This document shows positions 1 to 11,281 of a stretch of 64,000 bases of DNA, piece after piece (position 1 is the stretch's first letter; each line of letters opens with the position of its first letter). The position numbers and the translations under genes were made by a program. Location: contig NC_081861.1 in assembly GCF_963259705.1 (NCBI RefSeq), positions 105,206,102-105,270,101 of the forward strand. Direction: 5' to 3'. The stretch is from Myotis daubentonii. Taxonomy: Eukaryota > Chordata > Mammalia > Chiroptera > Vespertilionidae. The notes under the pieces are model-generated. The model worked only from the letters and a program-made list of their open reading frames with translations, was not told the origin of the DNA and ran no database searches.

Positions 1-489
1 AACAGAGAATTAATGCTAATACCTAAACCCTGTGTAGGCTACAGGAACAGCAAGAGTGACTTCCTATCTCTATGTGAAGAAAAAAAAAACTGAATCAGTG
101 GAAGAAGCACTACTCCTACTAAGGGAATATCTCCCCTGGACACCATCACCACCATCTTCAGTGCCCAGGCTGTATGCTCTGCTCTGACAGAGAACAAAGA
201 TCTCTTGGTTCTGAAAGAAAACATTGACCCTTTTCAGCAGGAAGCAGCTACAGAAAATACCCTGCACCCCTTTTCCCTGAAAAGGTTCAGAGCAAAGATT
301 CATAATGGGAAAATATAGTAGACAGACAGATAATATTGGAGCAAGGACAATAAACCACATAAAGAAGGAATGTGAAACTGTACATCACCATAATTTCTTA
401 GTTCCCCTCTTCCCACGATCCCCTTATAAAAGCCGTTTGCCTACCCTGAAATTTTAAGATGGTTATTAAAACATGAGCCTGCTGACAAA
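1..489. other. Unrecognised interspersed DNA
   Basis: I see no gene, known repeat family or structured RNA here. The stretch is A-rich with short purine runs. A possible L1 5' end (CAAGATGGC-like) follows at about 490, so this may be the flank of that insertion. Confidence 0.4.
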
Positions 490-1294
490 ATCCAAGATGG
501 CTGCCAACAGGACAGCAGGCTGCAAGATAGTGTGTGAGTGAGAGAACAAAAGGAGAGTGTGTGGACATGCAGGGAGTGTCTATATTTGTGAGTGAAGGAC
601 AGCTATGTTCCACAGGACTGTTGGGGACTGGTGGACTGGGCTCCCTGGGCCAGGCAGCCTCTACTGCTGCTGAAATCTCTCCCGGAGCAGCTGGCTCTGC
701 CACAGAGACTGCACTATCTTTAAGGGGAGACCGGCTGTGATCTGAAGCCCAGCCTTACCTTCAAACAGGGAGACCTCGGATAACTCCCAGAACACAACAA
801 CCACAACGCCCAGGGACCAGCTGCCTCAGGTGCAAAACCATGAACACCGGGACGCCATCCTCCCTGACCACGGGTGCCTAAAAAGTCTGTTCAGGGGCAG
901 ACAAAGCAGTGCTGAATATGCAGATGGGCCCTACATGTTCTCACAGAGCAGATAGAAGGAGCAGCTGAATCGAATAACACCGACACTGAATTGGTGAATT
1001 AAACACAGCTTGTGAGGCAATCCGTGGACTGAAAGGTCAGATATTGCCTAGAAAAAGTCAACGCATGAGAGAGAGAGCTACATATAACCAGAAACCCTGA
1101 GAGAGAGATCACAAGGAGACAAAGAAAAAGCCCGCATATGAAAGAAAAGGAAGAATCATCAGAAAAAGAAGTAAACAAAATGAAGGCAAGCAATATGTCA
1201 GAGAAAGAATTCAGAACAATGGTCATAAGGACACTGAAAAGGTTGGAAGACAAATTCAACAATGTGTATGACCCAAGAGGAAATGAAGAAGCAA

Positions 1295-1333
<39 letters not shown>
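1295..1333. repeat. (AAT)n microsatellite
   Basis: About 13 AAT units. They lie at the point where the L1 sequence jumps from ORF1 to the middle of ORF2, so they mark the deletion junction. Translated on the other strand they give a meaningless poly-Tyr or poly-Ile frame. Confidence 0.9.
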
Positions 1334-1335
<2 letters not shown>

Positions 1336-2478
1336 AAAAGATCAACAAAACCAAGAGCTGGTACTTTGAAAGGATAAACAAGATTGATGAACCTCTAGCC
1401 AGGCTCACCAAGAAACAAAGAGAGAGGACCCAAATAAACAAAATCAGAAATGAAAGAGGTGAAATAACAACCAATCCCACAGAAATACAAAGGATTATGA
1501 AAAGATACTATGAATAACTGTATTCCAACATACACAAAATGGACATATTCTTAGAAAAATACAAGCTCCCAAAACTCAATCAAGAAGAATAAAAAAACCT
1601 GAATAGGCTGACAACTACCAAAGAAATTAAGGCAGCGATAAAAAATCTTACAGCAAACAAAAGCTCTGGTCCGGATGGCTTTAGAGGGAAGATTTACCAA
1701 GCATTCAAAGAAGAATTAAAGCCTATTCTCTCAGACTATTTCAAAAATTGCAAGAGGAAGACACACTTCCAAGCTCTTTCTATGAAGCAAGCATTACCCG
1801 AATCCCAAAACCAGATAAAACACGACAAAAAAGAGAAATACAGGCGAATATCCTTGATGAACATAGATGCTAAAATTCTCAATAAAATTCTAGCAAATAG
1901 GATTCAGCATTACATTAGAAAGATCATAAACCATGACCAAGTGGAATTTATTACAGGGATATAAGGCCGGTACAATATCTGCAAATCAATAAATGTGATA
2001 CATCACATAAACAAACAAAGACAAAAATCACATAATCATATCACTTGAGTCAGAGAAAGCATTTGACAAAATCCAACACCCTTTCTTGATAAAAACTCTC
2101 AGTGGGAAATAGAGGGATCATAACTCAACATAATAAAAGCTTTATATGACAAACCTAGAACCAACATCATACCCAATGGGCAAAAACTAACTCATTTCTT
2201 CTAAGAATAGGAACAAGACAGGGATGTCCACTTTCACAACTCCTGTTTGATATAGTACTGGAAGTGCTAGCCATTGTGATCAGAAAACAAGAAGAAATAA
2301 AAGGCATCTAAATTGGAAAATAAGAAGTAAAACTGTCCTTATTTGAAGATGACATGATACTGTACATAGAAAACCCCAAAGACTCCTTCAAAAAACTATA
2401 AGACCAAATAAATGAATTTGGAAATGTAGCAGGATACAAAATTAACACCCAGAAATCTATGGTCTTTTTATTCACCAA
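1334..2478 (+). pseudogene. L1 ORF2 fragment (end of endonuclease linker through RT)
   Basis: Broken coding sequence for the L1 ORF2 protein, which supplies endonuclease and reverse transcriptase for retrotransposition. The reading resembles ORF2 from the region just before the RT domain to just past the catalytic box. A 60-codon open piece at 1782-1964 covers the RT stretch with [16 protein letters not shown]. There are several in-frame stops and small frameshifts (for example the stop after TGI near 1962), and the catalytic box reads FEDD instead of FADD. The frame continues in 3246-4850 after the Helitron. It cannot code for an active enzyme. Confidence 0.8.
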
Positions 2479-3245
2479 CCAGAGGTTCGGTGCATGAAAT
2501 TCGTGCACGGGGTGGTTCCCCTCAGCCCAGCCTGCACCCTCTCCAATACGGGACCCCTTTGGGGATGGCTGACTGCCGGTTTAGGCCCGATCCCCAGAAG
2601 TCGGATATCCCTCTCACAATAATGGACAACTTGCTCCTAATTGCTCACCTGCCTGCCTGGTCACCCCTAACTGCCTGCCTCCTGCTGGCCTGATTGCCCC
2701 TCACTGACTGTGTGCGGACCTGATTGCCCATAGCTTCCCCCCGCTGCTGGCCAGGTCACTCCCAACTACCCCCTCCCTGCCAGCCTGGATGCACCTAACC
2801 GTTCCCCTCTGCTGGCCTGGTCTCCCCCAACAGCCCCCCAGTGGTCTGGTCACCCCAAACCGCCAGCCTAGTGACTCCTCACTACCCCCCCCCTTGCCAG
2901 CCTAATCACCAACTGCCCAGCCTGGTCACCCCCAACTGCACCCTCCCTTCCAGGCTGGTTGCCTCTTACTGCCTTCCTGCCCCTGTTGGTCTGGTTTCCC
3001 GCAACTGCCCCCCTCTGCTGGCATGGTCAACCCTAACAACCCACCCCTGCTGGCCTGGTAGCCCCCAACTGCACTCTCTGCTGGCCCAGTCAGCACTCAC
3101 AGCACCCCGGCTGGCCTGGTTGCCCGACACATCCTGCTTGTTCAGTCATTTGGTTGTCCCACAGTAACCCCCTGCCAGCCTGATCATAGGCAGCCATCAT
3201 GTGATGGTATGGGTTAATTTGCATATTATCTATTATTATATAGGA
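2479..3245 (-). mobile_element. Non-autonomous Helitron (Helibat type), reversed
   Basis: Read on the minus strand it starts TCCTATATAATAATAG at 3245 and ends at 2479 with a hairpin (GTGCACGAATTTCATGCAC) and CTGG in place of CTAG. It lies between A (2478) and T (3246), the normal Helitron target. The flanking L1 ORF2 resumes directly. The interior is a degenerate tandem array of C-rich segments (CTGGCC, CACCCC, CAACTG recurring about every 30-60 bases). The sequence 2490-3167 is open in places, but this is composition, not coding. Confidence 0.85.
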
Positions 3246-3458
3246 TAATGAACTCACAGAAACAGAAACAACAACAAAAACAATCCCATTTACCATTGCA
3301 CCAAAAAAATTAAGATACCAAGGAATAAACTTAACTAAGGACATAAAAGACCTGTACTCAGAAAAACAACAGGACATTGAAAAAAAGAGTTAGAGGAAGA
3401 CATAAACAAATGGGAGAACATACCATGTTCATGGATTGGTAGACTGAACATCATTAAA

Positions 3459-4304
3459 ATGTCCATACTACCCAAAGCAATCTACAGATTCAATGTAATC
3501 CCCATGAAAATACCAACAGCATATTTCAAAGATATAGAACAAACTCTACAAAAATTTATCTGGAATAAAATAAGACCCCTAATAGCCACAGCAACCCTGA
3601 AAAAGAAGAACAAATTTGCAGGGATCACAATACCAGATATAAAGCTATATTACCAGGCCACAGTTCTCAAAACTGCCTGGTACTGGCATAAGAACAGACA
3701 TATAGAGCAATGGAAGAGAACAGAGAATCCAGAAATCAACCCAGGGCATTATGCTCAATTAATATTTGACAAAGGAGTCAAGAGCATACAAAGGAGTCAA
3801 GACAATCTTTTCATTAAATGGTGCTGGGACATTTGGTCAGATACATGCAAAAAAATAAAACTAGATCACCACCTTACACTATACAGAAAAACAAACTCAA
3901 AATGGCTAAAGTACTTAAATGTAAGATGGGAAACCATAAAAATCCTACAAGAGTCCACAGGCAGCAAAATAGCAGACATATGTTGTAGCAATATATTTAC
4001 CAACACAGCTCCTAGGGCAATAGAGACTAAGGAGAAAATAAACAAATGGAATTACATCAAAATAAAAAGCTTCTGCTCAGCAAAAGAAACCATCAACAAA
4101 ACAACAAGAAAGCCCACTGCATGGGAGAACATATTTGCCAATGATATTTCCGATAAGGGTTTAATCTCCAAAATTTACAGAGATCTCATACAATTTAACA
4201 AAAGGAAGATAAACAATCCAATCAATAAATGGGCAAAGGATCTAGTTGGAAGGCAGCTATGCTCACCACTATACCACCAACGCAACCTAGGGCAAAGGAT
4301 CTAA
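3459..4304 (+). pseudogene. L1 ORF2 C-terminal half (281-codon open piece)
   Basis: An open stretch matching the L1 ORF2 region after the RT domain: [20 protein letters not shown], then [10 protein letters not shown], then [20 protein letters not shown]. These are well-known L1 ORF2 segments. It ends where about 45 bases of unrelated or duplicated sequence (near 4247-4290) break the frame in [11 protein letters not shown]. The downstream part carries the cysteine/histidine-rich C-terminal segment (about 4460-4530) in another frame. It is part of the 490-5145 element and not a functional gene. Confidence 0.85.
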
Positions 4305-4522
4305 ATAGACACTTTTTGAAAGAGGACATTCAGAAGGCCCAGAGACATATGAAAACATGCTCAACGTCACTAATCATCTGAGAGATGCAAATCAAAACAA
4401 CAGTGAGATATCATCTCACACCTGTCAGAATGGCTACCATCAACAAATCAACAAATGATAAGTACTGGAGAGGATGTGGATGAAAAGGAACCCCTCTGCA
4501 CTACTGGTGGGAATGCAGACTG

Positions 4523-4843
4523 GTGCAGCCACTGTTGAGAACAGTATGGAGTTTCCTCAAAAAGTTAAAAATGGAACTCCCATTTGACCCAGTTATCCAA
4601 CATCTAGGAATATATCCCAAGAAACCAGAAACACCAATCAGAAAGGATATATGCACTCCTATGTTCATAGCAGCACAATTTCCAATAGCTAATATTTGGA
4701 AACAGCCTAAAAGCCCATCAGCAGATGAATGGATTAGAAAACTGTGGTACATCTACACAATTGCATACTATGCTGCTATAAAAAAGAAGGAACTTTTACC
4801 ATTTGCAACAGCATGGATGGAGCTGGAGAGCATTATGCTATGA
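4523..4843 (+). pseudogene. L1 ORF2 extreme C-terminus
   Basis: A 106-codon open piece with typical L1 ORF2 C-terminal text ([20 protein letters not shown], then FATAWMELESIML). It ends at a TGA inside the last 20 or so codons of ORF2. The L1 3' UTR follows (4850-5100) with an A-rich tail. Confidence 0.85.
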
Positions 4844-5145
4844 GAAATAAGCCAGTTGGAGAAATATAAATATCACATGATCTCACTCATATGTGGGATA
4901 TAATGATCAACATAATTTGATGAACAAGAATAGGTTCAGAGACAATTGGTAGGGGAGTGGGGGCGTTAGGGAGCAACCAAAGGAATTGTATACATGCATA
5001 TTAGCATAACCATTGGACATAGATGCTGGGGCAGTGGGGCTTGCCCGGAGTGGGAATGGTTTGGGGGTCAATGGGGGAAAAGAAAACATATGTAAAAGTT
5101 TAGACAATAAAAATATAAATAATAAATTAATTAATTAATAAATAT

Positions 5146-5778
5146 ACCACGGGTGGGGGGATGAGGGCACGGGGGAAGAAGGACAGATACAGTAAGTCAA
5201 CTGAAGGCAGGAGGGTAGAGAAAACATCAGTTTCCCAGATAAATGGGACCTCACTGCCCAAAGAAAACCACTGTTCTGCTATCTCATCTAACCATTAAGA
5301 TTAATAGGCAAAACATAGGGAATGTAGGCAATGATATTGCAAAAATTATGTATGGCACCAATTTGGGTAGTGGAAATATCAAGAACACTATGTAAAATAT
5401 ATGATTGTCTAACCACTGAGCTGTACACCTGAAACCAACACAAAATAAAATTGAAAGAAACAAAAAAAAGAAAAAAACCTGAGCCTACCATTTTTTCAGG
5501 TCACTGGCTCCTGAATAAATCACTTTCCTTCCATCAGCACCTGTGTTGTGTATTTGGTTTCATGCCTGCAGGCAAATTAACCTGAGGGTCGTTATGGCTG
5601 TTTCAAGACAAACAACAAGTGAGGGAATAATTTCCAGAAAACCTGGATGGCAAGAAATATTTCTTATGTCAGAGGGAAATCAATATGAGTCATAAATGTT
5701 GATCTACAGAAAAAAAATAGAAAGAAACATACCAGAGAAGCAACAATTTAAGATAAAATAAGTTATTTTATTTTCATG
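5146..5778. other. Old repeat debris; L1 3' end at about 5370-5460
   Basis: About 5370-5460 resembles the 3' end of an old L1, with the CTGTACACCTGAAACCAACA motif that recurs near 10110 and 6180. The segment 5480-5580, with AATAAATCACTTTCC, could be the end of an LTR, but I cannot assign it. The rest is unrecognised. Confidence 0.45.
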
Positions 5779-6097
5779 ATGAGGCCCAGTGCACGAAGTC
5801 GTGCACCAGTGGGATCCCTTGGCCTAGCCTGAAGGATTGTGCCAAAATTGGCTTTCTGAGTTCCCGCAAGCCTCAGATGGTGGCTGCCCAGCCAACCAGG
5901 GCTGCCCAAGGCTCAGGTAACCATGGCCGGCCAAGGCTTGCGATGTCGGCAGTGGCAGCAGCAGAGGTGTGATGGGAGCATCGCCTTCCCCTGATCGCTG
6001 TGTCGCCTCCCGCCCATGAGGGTTCCTGGACTGTGATTGGGACAGGCCGGGCTGAGGACCCCCCCCCCCCCCGCCTCCAGTGCCACTGGGCTTCTAG
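5779..6097. mobile_element. Helitron-derived element with 3'-type termini at both ends
   Basis: The left end (GAGGCCCAGTGCACGAAGTC) is the reverse complement of a Helitron 3' hairpin. The right end (GGGCTTCTAG, 6088-6097) is a forward Helitron 3' terminus with a partly deleted hairpin. No Helitron 5' end is seen. The interior is GC-rich and resembles the 3' part of other Helitrons here (GGGCTGAGGAC followed by a C run at 6060-6072). The left terminus is degenerate, so its first base is uncertain. Confidence 0.6.
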
Positions 6098-6363
6098 TTT
6101 TGTAATAACTGTGTAGTGCAAGGTGGGTACCTGAAATATTAGGAGGAACACTTTGTAAAGTATATGATTGTCTAATCAATATTCTGTACACCTGAAAACA
6201 ATTAGAAAATTATATTTAATGTAAATGGTAATTGACAAAATTATAAAATAAATTATGTTTGCATTGTAGGAAATTACAAACAAAAGAAAAAAATACACTT
6301 AAAGCAAAAGGAAGTAAAACAATAAATATTAAAAGAGAAATAAATGAAATTGAAACTATAAAA
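6098..6363 (+). mobile_element. Old L1 3'-end fragment and AT-rich flank
   Basis: Positions 6105-6200 repeat the L1 3'-end text seen at 5370-5460 (AACACTTTGTAAAGTATATG, then CTGTACACCTGAAA). The remaining 150 bases are AT-rich and unrecognised. Confidence 0.55.
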
Positions 6364-7103
6364 CAGGGGTCCTCAAACTTTTTAAACAGAGGGCCAGTTC
6401 ACTGTCCCTCAGACCGTTGGAGGGCTGGACTATAGTTTAAAAAAAAAAACTATGGCAGGAACCGGTTTGGCTCAGTGGATAGAGCTTTGGCCTGTGGACT
6501 GAAAGGTCCCAGGTTTGATTCCGGTCAAGGGCATGTACCTGGGTTGCAGACACATCCCCAGTAGGGGATGTGCAGGAGGCAGCTGATCGATGTTTCTCTC
6601 TCACCGATGTTTCTAACTCTCTATCTCTCTCCCTTCCTCTCTGTAAAAAATCAATAAAATATATTTTAAAAACAAACAAACAAACAAAAAGCTATGAACA
6701 AATTCCTAAGCACACTGCACATATCTTATTTTGAAGTAAAAAAACAAAACTTCAAAAAAAAGGCCCTACTAACTGCAAAATAAAAAAAAAAAATAGACCT
6801 CCTAACTTCAAAAAAAAATAAATCCTAACTTGTTCTTACCTTGGTCCTCAGGCAGCAGCAGGCTCTGCATAGGCAAGCTCGTAACCTGTCGGATCACACC
6901 CCCGAGACTAAGAGGAGGAGTTGAGAGACAGAGAGAAGGAGGGGAGTCAGAGAGTGTGGCGCACATTCCACACATGCGCACTGCGGACCCAGGGCGAGTT
7001 GGCTGCTAAGCAACAGGCAGAGGCGGCAGAAACACCTGGCGGCCTGGATAAATGTTTTCGGCGGGCCACATGTGGCCTGCGGGCCATAGTTTGAGGACCC
7101 CTG
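6364..7103. mobile_element. Non-autonomous hAT DNA transposon carrying a SINE
   Basis: The terminal inverted repeats are CAGGGGTCCTCAAACTTT (6364) and its complement ending at 7103 (AGTTTGAGGACCCCTG). It is flanked by near-identical 8-bp copies, CTATAAAA (6356-6363) and CCATAAAA (7104-7111). An 8-bp duplication and CAG...CTG ends are typical of hAT elements. There is no transposase; the interior (6840-7080) is GC-rich. A Ves SINE (6454-6690) interrupts it near the left end, so the hAT is older than that SINE. Confidence 0.85.
6454..6690 (+). mobile_element. Ves SINE
   Basis: A tRNA-derived SINE. It has the tRNA-like head (GGTTTGGCTCAGTGGATAGA, box A-like, and GGTTTGATTCCGGTCAAGG, box B-like), the ATCGATGTTTCTCTCTC body and a CAATAAAATAT tail with AAAC repeats. 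The short target duplication is AAAAACTATG / AAAAAGCTATG. It is not a tRNA gene. Confidence 0.9.
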
Positions 7104-7781
7104 CCATAAAACAATAAAGAAAATCAATGAAAACTAAAATATTAGTATTTTTGAAAATATAAGTAAAATGAATAAACCTATAGTCAAACTAAATCAACAA
7201 AAAGGAGATGACTTTATTGTCCATTTTATAATAGCAAGGGGCACAAATGCTGATCTTCTGAGTACTAAAGTATAAGAGACACTCTACATTCCAAATTTGA
7301 TAACTTTGAAGATATGGATCAAATACCTGGATGACTTTAATTAACACAACTCATAAAAAGGCAAATACATGGATGAAATATTCTTAAATTTATTAAATAA
7401 ATTTAATTAATACTTTAAAATGTTCAAGTGGTTTATTACTTACAACTTCTATTGACCATTATACCAATGTTTATGAGCTCTGTCAGAGAAATAAAAGAAT
7501 AGAGAATACATCAAAATCACATAACTGCATTAGAGAAAAACATTCTTATGGAACAATATTTCAAATCAACATTTGCCTCAATAAAATGTTAGCAAATCAA
7601 AACCAATAATCTATAAAAAGAATTACAATACAATAACAAATAGAATTTATTTTAGATATGCAAGCCTGTTTTAACATTCAAAATTCAATTAATATAATTT
7701 ACTATAGCTAAAAGCTAAAGAATAAAAATTATATATTATCAATTGATGCAGAAAAAGAATTTGACAAAAATCTAACACCTA
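7104..7781 (+). mobile_element. Old L1 ORF2 (RT part), first segment
   Basis: Heavily decayed L1 ORF2 on the plus strand. It ends in ATTATATATTATCAATTGATG and GAAAAAGAATTTGACAAAAA, the diverged IDAEKAFDK region of the RT. It is cut by the Helitron at 7782 and resumes at 8338. No usable frame remains. Confidence 0.7.
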
Positions 7782-8337
7782 TCCTATTTAATAAAGAGGG
7801 AATATGCTAATTGACCTTCACACTGTTGCAAAGATGGCAGCACCCACAGCCAATAAAGAGGAAATATGCTACTTGACTGCCCCACCCTCAAATATGGCAG
7901 CACCCACAGCCAATAAGGAGGGAATATGCTAATTGACTGCCACACCCTCAAAGATGGTGGTGCCCACAGCCACAAGATGGTGGAGCCCAGTCCTCTCAGT
8001 CCCACCGGGTGGCAGGCATGCAGCAAGACCGAGCTCGTCCCCAGGTGGGCCCAGCCACTCTGCACATCTTCCTCCAGAGTCCTCCAGTCCCCTCAGCCCC
8101 TTAACCCCCCTGGTCCGGCCCAAGGCACAGGCAAGCCTCAAATGGCAGCTGCCCAGCCTCCAAGGGTGCCTGAAGCTCAGTTAGCCAGGGCTGGCAGAGG
8201 TGTGATGGGGCATTGCCTTTCCCTGATCGCTGTGTCACCTCCTGCCCTTGAGGGCTCCTGGACTGTGAGAGGGGGCAGGCTGGGCTGCTGAGGGATCCCC
8301 CCTCCAGTGCATGAATTTTCATGCACCGGGCCTCTAG
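7782..8337 (+). mobile_element. Non-autonomous Helitron with triplicated 5' segment
   Basis: It starts TCCTATTTAATAAAGAGG after an A and ends with the hairpin GTGCATGAATTTTCATGCAC and CTAG (8334-8337) before a T. A segment of about 61 bases that includes the 5' signature (ATAAAGAGGGAATATGCTAA) is repeated three times in tandem (about 7790-7971). The 3' half is the GC-rich type with GTGAGAGGGGGCAGGCTGGG. No coding capacity. Confidence 0.9.
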
Positions 8338-9415
8338 TTTATTATAAAAACACTACTCTTCTAAAAATTATCAACTATTAGCATTCAAACTCTAGTCTTT
8401 CTTTCCCTGCCTCAGATTTAACCAAACACTTATCAACTTTTTGTTTCTAAAAATTTTACTAGACCACCTTCATACACCATACACAAGAATAAACTTAAAA
8501 TGGATTAAATAGTTATATGCTGTACTTGGACCTTAAAAATCCTAGAAGAAAATACAGGCTGTAAAGTCTTGGACATTTCTCATAGCAATATTTTTTCTGA
8601 CATATCTTCTAGGGCAAAGGCAACAAAAAAATTAAAGAAATGGGACTATATCAAATTAAAAGATTTGCCTAGCAAAAGAAACCATCAATAAAATGGAAAG
8701 ACAACCTACTGAATAGGAGCTATTTGCCAATGATCTACTGGATGATTGGTTAATATCTTAAATTTATAAACAACTCATAGAACTCAACAACAACAAAAAA
8801 CACATACAACTCAATTGAAAAGTGGACCGAGGACCTTAAAAGACACTTCTCCAAAGAGAACGTACAGATGGCCAACAGACATAGAAAGTATGCTCAACAT
8901 CACTAATCATCAGAGAAATGCAAATTAAAGTTAGAATGAAATATCACCTCTCACCTCTCTGAAGAGCTGTCATCAATAAATCAACAGTCAAGTCTTGGCA
9001 TGAATGTGGAGAAAAGGAAACACTCTTGCACTATTGGTGGGAATTCAGATTGATGCAGTGACTATAGAAAATAGTGTGGTGCTTTCTAAAAGAATGAAAT
9101 ATGGAATTGCCTTATTATCTAGCAATTTCACTTTCAGAAATATATCCGAAGTATCCTGAAATACTAATTCAAAAGAATACATGCACCCTTAAGTTTATTG
9201 CAACATCATTCACAATAGCCATGATTTGGAAACAACCCCAGTGCCTATCAGTAGATGAGTGGATACAAAACCATTGGGCTCTGGCCAGTGTTACTCAGTT
9301 AATTGTGTGTCATCCCATGCACTGAGAAATCACCTGTTCCATTTTTGGTAAGGGCATGTGCCTGGGTTGTGGGCTCGATTTCCCTGTAAGCACCCTGCAA
9401 GAAGCAGCCGATTGA

Positions 9416-9463
<48 letters not shown>

Positions 9464-10150
9464 ACTTCTCTCTCAAAACTCAATAAAAACATTTTTTTTT
9501 TTAAAAAAAAGCATTGGCACATTTACAATATGGAATACTTGAGGCTCAGTGCACAAATGGTTTCTATACATTTTGATGTACATCTAAAAATGATGTGGAA
9601 TGGTATTGATATGTAAACTGTGGTTGAATACATACATACATATATACATACATACACACAAATTTTTCTGCCAAAAAATGAAATGAGTCCAACAAAAATA
9701 AGTGGTACATGTATACAATGAAATATCACTTAGCCATAAAAAGAATGGAATCTTACCATTTACACATGGATGAGCCTAGTGGGTCTTATGTTAAGTGAAT
9801 GAAGTCATACAGAGAAAACTGAATATCATATGATTTTACACATATGTGAAATTAAAAGAACAAAATAAATGAGCAAACAAAACAGAAATAGACACATACA
9901 TACAAAGAATAAACTGATGGTTGCCAGACTTGAGGGGAGTGCTAGATTGTGAGAAAGTGAGGAGATTAAAAAGTGCAAATTAGAAGTTACAAAATAGTCA
10001 CGGAGATATAACGTACAGCATATGAAATATAGTCAATACTATTCTAATAACTATGCATGGTGCCAGATGGGTACTAGACTTAGTAAGTTATATAAATGTT
10101 TAACCACTATGCTGTATACCTGAACTAATATAAAATAATATTGAATGTTT
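8338..10150 (+). mobile_element. Old L1 ORF2 C-terminus and 3' UTR, second segment
   Basis: Continues the 7104-7781 copy, with a jump from RT to the C-terminal region near 8340-8470. The sequence ATGGGACTATATCAAATTAA and the later TACAATATGGAATACTT are typical of the ORF2 end. The 3' UTR carries CTGTATACCTGAACTAATAT near 10113. It is interrupted by a SINE (9276-9510) and by a small insertion (about 9540-9690) with a Helitron-end-like start (GAGGCTCAGTGCACAAATGG) and a CATA-rich run. All frames are broken. Confidence 0.75.
9276..9510 (+). mobile_element. Ves SINE with expanded (TC)n
   Basis: A degenerate tRNA-like head (CTGGCCAGTGTTACTCAG), then the body, a pure TC run at 9418-9460, and a CAATAAAAAC tail. 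The target duplication is CCATTGG (9271-9277) / GCATTGG (9511-9517). It lies inside the old L1. Confidence 0.85.
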
Positions 10151-10712
10151 CTGTAGTTGAAAATTTTAAAAATGAAGTATTAAAGAAAAAAATACTGTAA
10201 ACCTTAAATATAACTAGAGAAGCTGATGTCTAAGGATGAAGGTTTAATAAAAATATTTGCATATATTAAAAATAAAATTATCCAAGTTTATACATAGAGG
10301 ATTATGACTTCAACATATTTCATTGGGGGGAATGGTACAATTCAAAAGAGGAGAGTGCCAGAACAAAAATCTAAAATTTTTGAAACAGGTATCTAGGATT
10401 AAATTTCAGCTATACTTTAGGTCCTTGATAAGTCACTTCATTTCCTTGTGAGTACAAAGGAGATAAGAACATTGACCTCATCCTGTTTTTCAAAGATCAA
10501 TGCTAGTGAATACAAAAAACATGGCATATAATAGAAAGTTCAAAAATTCTATTGTTATTAAAGTTTCCTTTGTCAGATCATTAGTAGGCCAGGTAATATT
10601 TAGTAGAAATAGTGCATTCTGGTGTTAAATGACACATATAATTTCTGAGTCATTTTATGTTTTGTCTAATGCTTACTAACATAATTTATGTCCTGATGTC
10701 TCTACATGATTA
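10151..10712. other. Unrecognised AT-rich unique DNA
   Basis: No gene, SINE, LTR or DNA-transposon ends that I can recognise. It sits between the end of the old L1 and the Helitron starting at 10713. Confidence 0.4.
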
Positions 10713-11281
10713 TCCTATCTAATAAAAGAGAAACATGGTAATTAGCGTACAACCACTACCCTTCCCATTGGCTAATCAGGGTGATATGCAAATTAACTAC
10801 CAGCCAAGATGGCGGCTGGCAGCCAGGCAGCTGGAAGCAAACATGAGGCTTCCTTGCTTCAGTGACGAAGGACTCCAACGTTCCCTGCCTGCAGCTGCCG
10901 GCCTCTGATCTGCAACTCTAAGCAACTATGTTACAAATATAGAAGCTAAACAAAACCCCAGAAACCTGCTTTAGTCCCGGGCATCAGCCAGCAGGATCAC
11001 AACATTATTTCAAATACAGAAGGTAAACAAAGGCCAGAAACCTCCTTTCAGCAGCGGAGGCCTAAGAGCTGGAGCCAAGCCTGAGAGCTAAAGCTGGCCC
11101 AGAATAAAAAAAAGAAAGAAAGAAAAAAAGGAGCGGATGGGAGCTTCAGTCACCCACCAGCTGCAAACAGCCATCATCTCCTCACCCAGGCTGGCCAAGA
11201 ACCCCAGTGGGGACCCCCACCCTGATCCAGGACACCCTTCAGGGCAAACCAGCTGGCCCCCACCCATGCACCAGGCTTCTA
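10713..11281 (+). mobile_element. Non-autonomous Helitron, first of an abutting pair
   Basis: It starts TCCTATCTAATAAAAGAG after an A (10712) and has the usual subterminal ATTGGCTAATCAGGGTGATA and CCAAGATGGCGG. Its 3' end is a degenerate GCACCAGGCTTCTA reaching 11281, directly followed by the 5' end of another Helitron at 11282. The normal final G of CTAG is missing or replaced at this junction. Confidence 0.75.

Larger units (their letters stand above)
490..5145 (+). mobile_element. Rearranged L1 retrotransposon (5' UTR-like, ORF1 start, ORF2, 3' end)
   Basis: This L1 copy is read on the plus strand. A GC-richer 5' UTR-like part (about 490-1100) starts near AAGATGGCTGCC. It is followed by the start of ORF1 (about 1140-1290), an AAT microsatellite, ORF2 from roughly residue 270 onward, and a 3' UTR with the GGGGCAGTGGGGCTTG-type segment seen in other L1 copies of this window. 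It ends in an A-rich tail (5100-5145). The end of ORF1 and the endonuclease part of ORF2 are missing. A reversed Helitron (2479-3245) splits the RT domain. In the RT catalytic FADD box the alanine reads as glutamate (FEDD, about 2342-2353). I could not find a target-site duplication. Confidence 0.8.

Noticed and set aside
999..1337. 112-codon reverse frame starting with poly-Tyr
   Set aside because: Translation of the AAT repeat and antisense of L1 ORF1.
5480..5580. Possible LTR end with AATAAA
   Set aside because: No partner LTR, no TG/CA ends and no duplication could be found.
6454..6560. tRNA-like sequence with box A and box B
   Set aside because: It is the head of a Ves SINE; no cloverleaf-forming 3' half, and the SINE body and A-tail follow. 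The same holds for the other SINE heads.
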